Of a DNA stretch of 64,000 nt, positions 22,701 through 33,865 are shown piece by piece. Numbering within the stretch: the stretch's first letter is position 1; each line of letters starts with the position of its first letter. The stretch is from Silene conica (Eukaryota; Streptophyta; Magnoliopsida; Caryophyllales; Caryophyllaceae), in NCBI GenBank assembly GCA_029255685.2, contig CM055315.2:49753358-49817357 (forward strand). Direction: 5' to 3'. Below the pieces are notes generated by a model that worked only from the letters and a program-made list of their open reading frames with translations, did no database searches and was not told the origin of the DNA. The translations under genes were made by a program, and so were the position numbers.

Positions 22701-25700
22701 ATAAACACATATCCAGATTGGGACTTCAAATCATCCCGATCTGTTTGGAAACTGGCATCCGTATAACCTTTTACACGTAGCTCAGTATCACCTTCAAACA
22801 CCAAAAATGAATCCTTAGTCCTTCTTAAGTACTTAAGAATGTTTTTAACCGCTATCCAATGACTTTCACCTGGATCAGCTTGGTAACGACTCGTCATACT
22901 CAAAGCATATGAGACGTCAGGACGCGTGCATATCATAGCGTACATGATTGATCCAACTGCTGAAGCATATGGAATCAATTTCATGCGTTCAACCTCTACG
23001 GGCTTACTGGGGCTCTGAGTCTTACTCAAAGTAATTCCATGTCCCATAGGTAGATAACCTCTCTTAGAGTTATTCATTTTGAACCTATCAAGAACCTTAT
23101 CTATATAAGCTTCTTGACTTAACGCTAACATCCTTTTAGATCTATCTCTATAGATCCCGATACCTAATATACGTTGCGCCTCTCCTAAGTCTTTCATCTG
23201 AAAATGATTTCCAAGCCACTCTTTCACAGATGTAAGCATTGGAACATCATTTCCAATTAGCAATATGTCATCTACATATAAGACTAAGATGACTAATTTG
23301 CTCCCACTAAACTTTGTGTATAAACATGGTTCCTCGACACTTCGAGTAAAGCCATTCTGTTTAATCACCTGATCAAATCGATGATTCCAACTCCTAGATG
23401 CTTGCTTAAGACCATAAATGGATCTCTTAAGCTTGCAAACTTTCTTAGAATTGTTTAGATCGATAAAACCCTCAGGCTGTGTCATGTACACCTCCTCTTC
23501 AAGAAATCCATTCAAGAAGGCGGTTTTAACATCCATCTGCCATATTTCATAATTATAAAATGCAGCAATTGCTAAGATTATCCGAACAGACCTAAGCATT
23601 GCAATTGGCGCAAAAGTCTCATCATAGTGTAAACCATGAATCTGTGTAAAACCTTTTGCAACCAATCGTGCTTTGTAGACATCTGGTTGTCCATCCAAGC
23701 CAAATTTGATTTTAAAAATCCATTTACACTGAAGAGGTCTTACATCTTTAGGTAAATCAACCAAGTCCCATACTTGATTTTCGTGCATGGAGTCCATTTC
23801 GGATTTCATGGCTTCAAGCCATAATTTGGAGTTAGAACTTGAGATAGCTGCCTTATAGGTTGATGGCTCGTCACTTTCTAAAAGTAAGACGTCATTCCCA
23901 CTTTCCTCGATAATACCAAGGTATCTATCAGGTGGGGTGACTGATACGAGTTGACTTCCTAGGAACTATAACTGAACCAGAGGAAGACGGAACATCTTCC
24001 TGCATTGCATCCTCACTTTGTGGCTCTTGAACTTCACTAAGCTCAAATTTTCTCCCACTCTGTCTTCTAGAAATAAATTCTTTTTCTAGAAAGACAGCAT
24101 CACGAGCCACAAACACTTTGTTCTCGTGACGGTGGTAGAAGTAATAACCACGAGTTTCCTTAGGATAACCTACAAAGAAACATTTGTCGGATCGGGGAGC
24201 TAACTTATCGTCAGACTTGTTCTTGACGTAAGCTTCACAACCCCATATTTTCATATACGACAAATTTGGGACTTTCCCTTTCCACAATTCATGTGGTGTT
24301 TTCTCAGTTGCTTTAGTCGGGCTTTTGTTTAAAGAAGTAGTAGCAGAAAGGATTGCAAAACCCCAAAATGAGTCAGGAAGCTCAGTCTGACTCATCATTG
24401 ATCGAACCATATCTAATAAAGTTCGGTTTCTCCTCTCAGCTACACCATTTAATTGCGGTGTACCTGGAGGTGTCAATTGTGATACAATACCACAATCTCT
24501 CAGATGATCATCAAAGTCATTACTAAGATATTCGCCACCACGATCAGATCGTAATGCTTTGATCTTTCTATCTAATTGATTTTCTACTTCATTTTGAAAC
24601 TCCTTAAACTTTTCAAAGGCTTCACTTTTATACCTCATTAAGTAGACATATCCATATCTACTTAAATCATCAGTGAAAGTGATGAAGTAATCATAACCAC
24701 CTCTAGCAGTGATAGTCAGTGGTCCACAAACATCGGTATGAATGAGCCCTAATAACTGACTTGTTCTTTCTCCTGTTCTAGTAAAAGGTGATCGAGTCAT
24801 TTTGCCTAAAAGACAAGAGTCGCAATTTCCAAAAGATTTGTAATCAAATGGAGATAGAATACCAGTCTTTACTAGTCTTCTAATGCGATTTTCGTTTATG
24901 TGACCTAAACGACAATGCCAGAGAAAAGAAAGATCTGGGTCACCTGTTTTGAGTCTTTTATTATCTATATGATGAATTTCATTAGTTAAATCTAGAACAT
25001 AAACACCATTGATAGAATATGCACATCCATATGTAACATTATCAAAGCAAAAAGTACAACATTTGCCTTTGATTACAAAAGTAAAACCTTCTCCGTCTAG
25101 TACAGAAATGGAAATTATGTTCTTACTAAGAGAAGGTACAAAATAACATTTATTTAGATACAACTCTAAACCAGATTCTAAACTAATTACATAAGTTCCT
25201 ATAGACACAGCTGCTATCCTGGCTCCATTTCCCAGGCGGAGGTCAACTTCACCCTTGGCTAGTTGACGGACGCTTCTCAGTCCCTGTAAATGATTACAAA
25301 GATGAGAACCGCAACCTGTATCAAATACCCATGTGGTGGAACTTGCAAAATTTATGTCAATCATATAAATTTCAGATGAAATTTTACCTGATACCGTCAC
25401 ACGTCCAGATTTTTTATCATCCAAATATTTTGGGCAGTTTCGCTTCCAATGCCCATTACCATCACAATAAAAACATTTTTGATCAGGGGTCGCCCCTTTC
25501 TTGGATTTAGGTTTGGGTTGGTTATACATTATAGCCTTTCCTTTACCTTTGACATTGGGATCAACTTTCTTTCCCTTTGTCCCTGCCTTTTTGAATTGTT
25601 GCTTTTTCTTATTAATGTTTAAAACATCTTTTTTCAAACTCCCACTAGACATTAAATCTCTCTCAGTCTGTACTAAGATACCATGAAGTTCATGAATACT

Positions 25701-28700
25701 TTTATCCATATTATTCATGCTATAATTTACTCTGAAATTTGCATAACCATCGTGAAGAGAATGAAGCACGCGATCAATCGCAATTTCCTTAGAAATCGGA
25801 CTTCCTAAAGTCTCGAGAGTTTCCATACACTCGATCATATTGAGCACATGGTTACTAACGGGTTGACCTTTAACGAGACGAGACTCGAAAAAGCGCACTG
25901 CAGCATTATATCTTTGAACACGTGGTGCTTGGGAGAACATGCTCCCAAGTCTAGTATAGATTTCATGAGCGGTCGAGAGTGTTATACAACGTAGTTTCAA
26001 AAACGATTCCATTGCAAAAATTAAGACATTCTTAATTGAGTTTGAATTTTGCATGTATTCATCATATGCAGTCCTAACTGCGGCAGTTGCCCTAATAGAG
26101 GGTACGGGAGGGGAAGGATCCACAAGATAGCGCAACTTCCCGTCAGCAATAGCAGCAGTCTTCAACTGCTCTATCCACTCAATAAAGTTGCTACCATCTT
26201 TCTTTAAACAACTTTTGTCCATGAAGGACCTGAGCCACGACTCTCTAAGAAGTGGTGCAGATGGCATTTCATTTTGTTGAACTGGTGTACTTGTTGACAT
26301 TTTGCAGATTTAATACTACAAACGAAAAGAAGGAAACATTAACATTTACCGAAAAATTTAAAATTATAAAAGCGTTTATATAATGATCTCCCACTAAATT
26401 ATATAAGCGATCCCAAGATCCGTTTTTAATTAATCTTTGGCACGGTGAGCCGATACATTCCTTAATTAATTAAATTCGGTGAGTTAACTTTTAACTGATT
26501 CTACACCTAGAACTCTTGGTCGACAAATTTCTTAAATTTATCTATAGCCCCAGAACTGAGACTCGTCTCTGCATTCCGTTGAGTCCAACCAAATATAACA
26601 AGTAATAACCATTATCACCCTACGTACCCAACGTAAAAAGGGAACACCCCGCTGAGGCGAGCGTGGCCCTAATGAAGAAGGGGTTCATAGGTGCTACTAA
26701 TTAGTAAGGCTATATCTCAATTTTAAAATATGTGAGAGATCTTGTCAAAAAATCATCTATTACTTTTAAGTGAACTAAATAGGTGAATGTTAAATGATTT
26801 AATGACAATAAATAAAATATGGAAAACGCACTAGATTTTGGCAATTTAGCATAGCGGAAACTATAAACATATAGCATGCAATTTTAAACAATAAATGAAT
26901 ATCCTAATATGGCCACTTATCCTAGTTAACCTTATTAACTATTACAAAAGCTTCCAAAATACAAAGTCTTCAACACCTTGAAGTCGCTTTTGAACACCTT
27001 TGTCTTCATCTTTTGGATCACCATCTTCTTAAAATTAATTACAAAATATAATCCTATTATACAATTTTCATCTAATAAAATAAAATAATTAATATTACAT
27101 ACGGGCAATACGAGATTGCTTAATTACAAACCAAACTAGTATCCCTTACATTACGGGTAATACTAGCTTCTAATTAGGCCATATTAGGTACAATTTTCAT
27201 TCAACCAATGAAAAATAAATAAATATTAACATGCTACTATGCAACATATTATTTACCATAAATAAACATGAATATGCCAAATTGCCAACAAATATAGTTA
27301 ATCATATTAACAAAGCTTATTATTAGTGGAATTATAAACATTTTTAACCATTAAAAGTTATAAATCAACACTTAAACTATCTTTAAGCTTATACCAACAT
27401 TCCAAACTGTTTTGGTGCCTCAAATATTAGTCTCCACTAATTCTTGAAATATATTAGCATAATTTGGTCTATTTTGCTATTTTTATCACAATTATTGCAA
27501 CTTTTACGCCTTTATTTCGAAATAATCATATTAAATAATGAAAATTCGAAATAAATAATTGTATATATTTTGGAAACTTCCAGAATACAATATGGACTAG
27601 AAAAATTATTTTCAAAATTTTTAAGTCATTTTCATAATTTATTCGCATGTTCATCGGTTTTTATGTAAAAACAACACAAAAATACCAATGAATTATAAAA
27701 ATACAAAATAAATTTTAAAAATAAAATTTTTAACATTCTGGAAATTTTTCAGATCTGGAAAAATTAAAATTTAGCCCATTTAATTTTTCAGTTAATTTTA
27801 ATCATAATATAGTCATTATTCATTGATTATTATCGTATAAAATCAGTAAATATGCAAAAAATTAACAATTTAATTTCTTTATTTTACCTACACTAAGTAA
27901 AACATGCATGCATGAATATATTAAGATTTAATCATCAGATTTAACATGCAAATATTTTTAGGTAACAATTAACAAAATAATGCATTTTAAGACATTTTTA
28001 ACCGAAAAATGAACTAAAAATAGCAAAATAACTCCATTAATAATAAAATTCGACCAGAAACTTTTAAAGATCAGAATCAACATGTATGGAAAAAATCATC
28101 TTATTTTGACCATTTTATCAATATTTAAGCAATTTATCATATAAACCGTCTTAAAGCATATTAATAAACATGCATGCACAATTAGCTCTGATACCAATTG
28201 TTAGTTATGAAAACTATGTGTTTAGACTATCTAAACAAAATATTAAATTCTCTTAATTTAATTTATATATGATCTAGTACATGCATGTAGATTTATATGA
28301 AAAGAAAAAAAAACTTACATCGGTTTCAAGACGGAAAAACGATACTACAATTCCTTTGTAATATAGACCGATGACTAAAAGGAGTTCAAACCCAAGTTTC
28401 TAAAATAAGAAACCTCCTCTTGAAACACCCAAGAGATCACCACAAACAACCTTAATTTACTAGCTAGATAAAATAAGGATAACCCCTTTTTTATTATACT
28501 ACAAATATATTATTACTACTAATAATATAAGATGTATAATATATTTATTTATGAGTTTTGATGAAGAAGGTGATTAAACAAGATAGTAAGATCTTCCTTT
28601 TTCCCTCTAATTAGTTTGGCCAAGTAGAAGAAAAATTAGGAAAATGATCTTATTCATGCTTATATATATATAATAGATAATGATATGTGGCATTAAAATG

Positions 28701-30578
28701 GGCTCATTAAAATGATGATTCATGTTTATAAAACATGAGTCAAATGATGATTCATGTTTAATAAACATGAGTCATACGGCCCATTTGTTGATTTTTGGCC
28801 CAATTTCAAATTTTAATATTTGTCCCACAAGTACTTATAAGTCCAATACTTAATCATCTAATATAATTAAGAGTTAATTAAATTATTCAACAATTAAATA
28901 ATATAATTAAATAAAAATATACACTTAACTTTTAAGTAATATTTTACCACTATATCAATATATAATAGGTGATTGGACACCCATTTAGCTAATTTTATAA
29001 CTCCTTATAACATTTATTAGCTAATTATCATTACCTCGTAATATATATAACCGTCTCAAGAAATTTAATAATTATCATATAATAATTAGATTTCACTTTT
29101 ATTTAATCATATTAAATAAATTTTCGTCAGTCAGTTATCTTATAATTGACCCAAGTTCCAAACTTGTTCATCTTAAAACTCACTTGACTACCCATTAGTC
29201 AAATATTCAAGGGATTAATTAAAATGTATCTTTATACAATATAATTAGTTTTTTTATTGAGGTTCACTCCTATAGGTGTGACCGAGAGGGATCAGTTGAT
29301 TACCGTCGTCTTACGGCAGTAACATCTAACTCTAGCTAGCTGATTGTTACCAATATACATTAATCAACTTACAATAATTTATTATAAATATATCCCTTAT
29401 TTATTCCTCTTATGAGATTTATTATGTAGACGCACTATTGTGGAGGACACTTACTCCAACAATCTTGCCGATAGTATGCAAATTACTAGTTACTATGGAT
29501 TCTTGTGCCCAGAGATAATGTCCTCAGAATCCGTTGCTCCGGATGAAAATTATCGATCCGATTATGTTGCCAGGGCAATGACATGTACCGATTGTGGAAA
29601 AGGTCGGAAACTTATATTTGCTCCATATGCCCAGGGGTACGTAATTATAAATTTCTTTTCATAGTATTAATATTGATGACTTAATTAATTATTTTATTAT
29701 TTTTTGTCAATATTTAAGTTGATATCTTCGTTGTATTTTTCTATAACTTGTAGTAAGCATTGGATGTTGGGCGTGATCAATCCGGCTCAAAGTACAGTGT
29801 ATTGGTGTGATCCTGCCGGACATACAGAGGCTCGTCAATTTTTCGTGGATACAATTACCCAGTATGTCTAACTTATTTCTGATCTTTTTATTTTGCCTTC
29901 ATATATTATACCTCCCGTTACTCCCCTGCATTTGCCTTAAAATGTCTCTGTAGGTTAGGAACAAAAGTTAAGCCACCCAAAAGCCATCAATCATAGACCT
30001 TAGCTTGTTTTTCTATTATACTTGAAATTAACGCTTCATTATCAACTTAGCTAAAACTGAATAAATATATAAACCTTGCTATCTATATATACAGGGCCTT
30101 TGAGAAAAGGAACTCTATCGATGCACTTGCAAAATATGAGGCCAACGACGTTGTTTGGAAAAAGATTAAGGTACTTCTTAACATATTGTTTCTCTTATTA
30201 AGTATAGTACATGTGCGTGAAGTATTTATTTATAATATGAGCTCCCCTTTCAGGCCCCTTTGCAGCCTTGTGGTTCCGTTTTATGTGGATATTATATTTG
30301 TCGATACATGTTGGACGTCGTCAAAGGAAGATATGTTACTATTACTCCAAATGTACGTATGTTTTTGGTTTTTTAGTTCATCTACTTACTTACCTCTATC
30401 ATTTTACTTATATAGGAGTCTTGGATAGAATTTTTCTAACCAATTTTTGAAAATTTGTTTGTAGTTCATGCTTAGAGCCCCATTGACATATTCGCTTGAG
30501 CAAATTGACGAGGTGAGGGATATATGGGCTAACTTTGCGCTCCAGTTTAAGTCAGCCATGAACGATGATGAAGTTTAG
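16775..30578 (+). CDS. CACTA second gene: Transposase_24-like, DUF8039-like and Ulp1 (C48) protease
   Basis: Inferred exons: 16775-17080, 18012-18218, 18323-18414, 18504-18629, 18745-19194, 19301-19408, 19493-19762, 19861-20186, 20291-20306 continued at 29467-29636, 29754-29871, 30095-30170, 30254-30352 and 30465-30578. Exons 1-5 resemble Transposase_24 (WIGVTVRGNVSP; GKPEHPGRVRG). Exon 7 resembles DUF8039 (SGMVYLSSKDEFVSIHG). The last exons form a Ulp1-like cysteine protease: His in KHWMLGVI (29758), Asp in YWCDPAGH (29809), Gln and Cys in LQPCGSVLCGYYIC (30263 and 30284). Such proteases cut SUMO or other substrates; the role here is unknown. Copia 1 splits exon 9. The exon 3/4 junction is out of phase in my reading. 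The first exon upstream of 16775 was not found. Confidence 0.75.
17081..18011 (+). other. Intron of CACTA second gene, pyrimidine-rich, with poly(C)
   Basis: A 931-bp intron with GT...AG ends. A CTACTGC-like low-complexity stretch spans about 17310-17900 and includes 15 consecutive C at 17769-17783. No gene is seen. Confidence 0.6.
20307..21569 (-). repeat. Copia 1 3' LTR
   Basis: 1263 bp, TG...CA on the plus strand, about 99.6% identical to 28199-29461 by eye. Confidence 0.95.
21570..22288 (-). other. Copia 1 3' untranslated region
   Basis: About 0.7 kb between the end of RNase H and the LTR. It ends in the polypurine tract. No further gene is seen. Confidence 0.7.
22289..26300 (-). pseudogene. 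Copia 1 gag-pol (fossil, about one break)
   Basis: The domains follow copia order on the minus strand. Gag starts at 26300, with a zinc knuckle CFYCDGNGHWKRNC (about 25475-25430). Protease follows with WVFDTGCGSHLCN (about 25330). Integrase has IHTDVCGPL, LRSDRGGEY and TPQLNGVAERRNRTL (about 24760-24410). Reverse transcriptase has VKTAFLNGFLEEEVY (about 23530) and LYVDDILLIGND (about 23285-23250). RNase H has STTEAEYLAASEAAKEA (about 22650-22600). Integrase before RT marks it as Ty1/copia. It is closely related to copia 2. Confidence 0.92.
26301..28198 (-). other. Copia 1 leader between primer-binding site and gag
   Basis: 1.9 kb of AT-rich sequence with no open reading frame of note. The primer-binding site lies at the right end. 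A long leader is seen in several copia lineages. Confidence 0.7.
28199..29461 (-). repeat. Copia 1 5' LTR
   Basis: 1263 bp. It is followed on the plus side by the duplication atctt at 29462-29466. Confidence 0.95.
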
Positions 30579-30794
30579 CTTAAGTCGTAGCTAGATAGAA
30601 GTTTAGCTTAAGTACATACGTATTGTATCTAGAATTTGTGGATCGGAAAGTATGTTGATATATATGAATGATGTAGTATGTTGATATATATGAATGATGT
30701 AGTTGTTGGAGAAATGTTGTTGTACGCTTATTTGCAGGAAGAATTATATATAATAGGCCGGAAGAATTATAAATTAATTTATTAAAAAAAATAG

Positions 30795-31116
30795 CAGGTG
30801 CAAAGAGAACGGTTATGTTCTCAAGCGTGCTCTATTAATTCAAAAATATGGCGCGAAGTTTGAACAAAAGAGAACGGTTCATCAGGCAACCGTGCTGGAA
30901 AGTGTGGTCAAAGAGACTGTTGAACAGGTGCAAAGAGAACGGTTCAAGATAGAACCGTTCTGGTAAGTGACCTAAGAGAACGGTTTACCATGGCAAAGAG
31001 AACGGTTGAACATGACATAAGAGAACGGTTCGAGATAGAACCGTTCTGGTAGGTCGCCTAAGAGAACGGTTAAAGAGGGAAAAGAGAACGGTTTAACAGG
31101 GCAAAGAGAACGGTTG
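30795..31116. repeat. CACTA right subterminal array, first part
   Basis: About ten AAGAGAACGGTT units, several paired with an inverted GAACCGTTCTGG-type partner. The array was cut by copia 2 and continues at 40300-40440. Confidence 0.9.
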
Positions 31117-31121
31117 TACAG

Positions 31122-32116
31122 TGTTGGGGCTGGTGTCCTTGACAATTAAGTACAATGACTTATTAAATCTCTTTAAGGATCACAAGGGCATACTTTTGTA
31201 TTATTACCAGTTGATCCACGTTTATCAATAACGGTTGGCTTGCTAGATAAGTTTGACGTTATTGTCATACGGATGGCGGTGATCAACTGGTCCCTATACG
31301 TCACACCTATAGGACACGTTTGAGAGATGTGAAGGTATGAAAATACAGTCACATTTTGCCGGATATGACTAAACAGTTAGTCAGAGGTATTGACTACTAA
31401 ATTAGTCAATAAGATGTTGAGATTATTATTTAATACGGATTAAATAATTTTAGCTAATACAGATTACATGATTAATTCGTAAATTAAATATAAACGGTTA
31501 TATTTAATTAAATATTGTATTCGCGAATTAATATAACCAGTTATATTAATTTGGGTAATTATACAATATCGTATTTTATCAGACCGTTATTAATATATCG
31601 ACAGTATTAATAACTGATAACATGTTGCGATTTATAAATAAAACCCGCGAATAAATTATAGCTAAATGGGTCGAATCACGAATTAGAATAAGGTAAGAGT
31701 GGAAAGCCCACTCCTACCCTATTGGATATTTCGGCCAAGTGTATATATAAGGAGATGACTTCTCCTTATGCAAAACACTCTTGTTGCACTGATTAATATA
31801 ATCTCAAGGTAAAATTAGGGTTTTGAGAGCTTTCTTCTCCCAAAACCTCAGATCTCACATCTAAAACCTAAATAGCTCTCCCAATATTGCAAGGCAGTTG
31901 GAGAGGATTTCTAGCACACGCGGCCACGTCTCATTCTAAGTCTTGGGTGCAAGTTATAGGAGGGAATTTGTGTTAATTCCTGTTCTTAGGCCTTTCGCAC
32001 AAGGACCAAAGGTTGTACTTCTTTTCTTATCCTTTTTATCTTATGACGATATTCACGACTGTAATTTTCATTATAATCCTGCATGTTTAGGGCGAATACG
32101 CGTTTTATTCCCCACA
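31122..32116 (+). repeat. Copia 2 5' LTR
   Basis: 995 bp, begins TGTTGGGGCTGG and ends TTATTCCCCACA. A probable TATA region (TGTATATATAAGG) lies near 31740-31752. Confidence 0.95.
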
Positions 32117-33865
32117 AGTGGTATCAGAGCCTTAGGCCATGAAATTTTACAATTGTGTCTTTCATAAGTTTTAAAAACTTTAGAAAACCGTGCACTCTGC
32201 CTTGGCACTCGATCGAGTCTCTGTTGCACTCGATCGAGTGCCCTTGTACCAGGCCTCGTGCGTGTGCTTTTGTGTTGTAATCGATCTTGTTTTCGATTCT
32301 AATTCGAATATTGTTATTTAATCGATATTTTTAGCAATATGTGGATCTTTTGTTGTTTTTATTTTTGATTTTCATGTTTTATATCAAAAGATAAAAACTT
32401 GTTTAGATTTAAAGCGCAGCGTTTGCGTTTTAACGAGTCACTCGATCGAGCCCCTGCTGCACTCGATCGAGTGACACTGACACTCGATCGAGTGCCTCTG
32501 TTGCTCGGTCGCGTGCTCTTCTTTCAGGCTATCTTTTTCGAAAATAACTTGTTTTCTTATTTTCACATGGCTTAAAATAATATACTGTATACGGAAATAG
32601 TATATTATTTAGTGAAACGGTTCACCCTCGTTTGATACATTTTGTTTTAAAACAGTTTAAAATAATGGATTATATGTCTATTAAAATTGGTGATTAAAGC
32701 GGTATAGTCACATAATTTTAATCTTAAAAGGTGGTTTGGTATAAATTTATTAATCATAATAACAGTATTATGTCATGTATAAATTTTATTTAGTTGATGC
32801 ATTTTATTTATCGTCTTGTGAATGCCTTGAATGCTTTCAATAACGTATTTAATTTTTGCAAACGGTTGTAACTTAGTGTGGCCTTAGAAGATTGTGTTAC
32901 CGTAATGATGGGACACAGTCTTGCTTGTAATTTAGAGATCTTGAATCTCCGTTTTGGGTTTTTGCCATGTAATTACTTTTGTATTTAAATTAGAATGTAT
33001 CTAGGACTACTTTTGTAATTTAAATTAGTAATTTTGTGAAGACCAAAGACAAGACGGAGACCGGATGCTCACTCCCGCTGCAAGGACCAAGATGGAACAT
33101 CAAGACAAGCTTCTAGGGTCCAACGGTGGATTCTAAGTTGTTTTATGTTTATTTTGGTAGGATAGGCCACACTAGGACTTTTATTTAGGTTTATTGCATT
33201 TATCTTTATGCTTTCATCGATAATAGCTTGCATCATATTCCGCCTAAAAACCAAACCACCTATATCATGCCTGAAAACTGACTCATGTAGAGGTCACGCG
33301 TTAGTTTTCTGTGACAATACAGATGCCATATGTCAATTGCTAAGCCATCACTTTATTTAATTCATTCACGCAAATGCTAGTTTTTAGTTCACTTAAATAT
33401 GGTTAAATAAAAGTTGATGGGGTCTTCCTCGTATAACCAAAAAAAAATTGAGATTAGTCTTTATAAATCAGCCTCTCATGAATCCCTTCTTCGTCGGTAG
33501 GCATAATATGACCCCTTCTACGTCGGGTAAGTGGGAACAGATGATTTATTTTATCTCAACATCATGGTCACTCGATAATATCTAGTGACTGAGATGGACT
33601 AATAGATAGGATATACGGAAATCTATCGACCAAGAGTTCCAACGATTGGAATTAGCCAAACTGTGGGCTTATCAATATACGGAAATTGAGTCTTGGGATC
33701 GTTTATATAATTCTTGAGGGAGATCAATTATATAAATGCATGAGTCTACAAGTTTAAATTCAATTTAATATAGACTTAAATCACAACAATGAGTTGCTTA
33801 TATGGTTTTGTTTTATCTTCTTTTTCAGTGTAGAACACGTTCATTAAAACTGCTGTATAACTAAA
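32117..33865 (+). other. Copia 2 leader with ACTCGATCGAGT palindromes
   Basis: 1.75 kb from the primer-binding site to gag, with no gene. Five copies of a CACTCGATCGAGTG-like palindrome, plus a degenerate sixth, occur in two clusters (about 32200-32245 and 32440-32515). The units are spaced about 20-25 bases apart. Confidence 0.8.

Larger units (their letters stand above)
20307..29461 (-). mobile_element. Ty1/copia element 1 (9.2 kb)
   Basis: Minus-strand copia element with equal 1263-bp LTRs (28199-29461 as 5', 20307-21569 as 3') and the perfect 5-bp duplication atctt (20302-20306, 29462-29466). A primer-binding site TGGTATCAGAGC lies just inside the 5' LTR (about 28186-28197). A polypurine tract AAGTGGGAGAT lies beside the 3' LTR (about 21570-21581). 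The LTRs differ at about 5 sites by eye, so the insertion is perhaps 0.15-0.3 million years old. It is inserted in the exon of the CACTA second gene just before the protease domain. The coding region looks nearly whole, with about one break. The Angela/Tork-type lineage is a guess. Confidence 0.95.
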
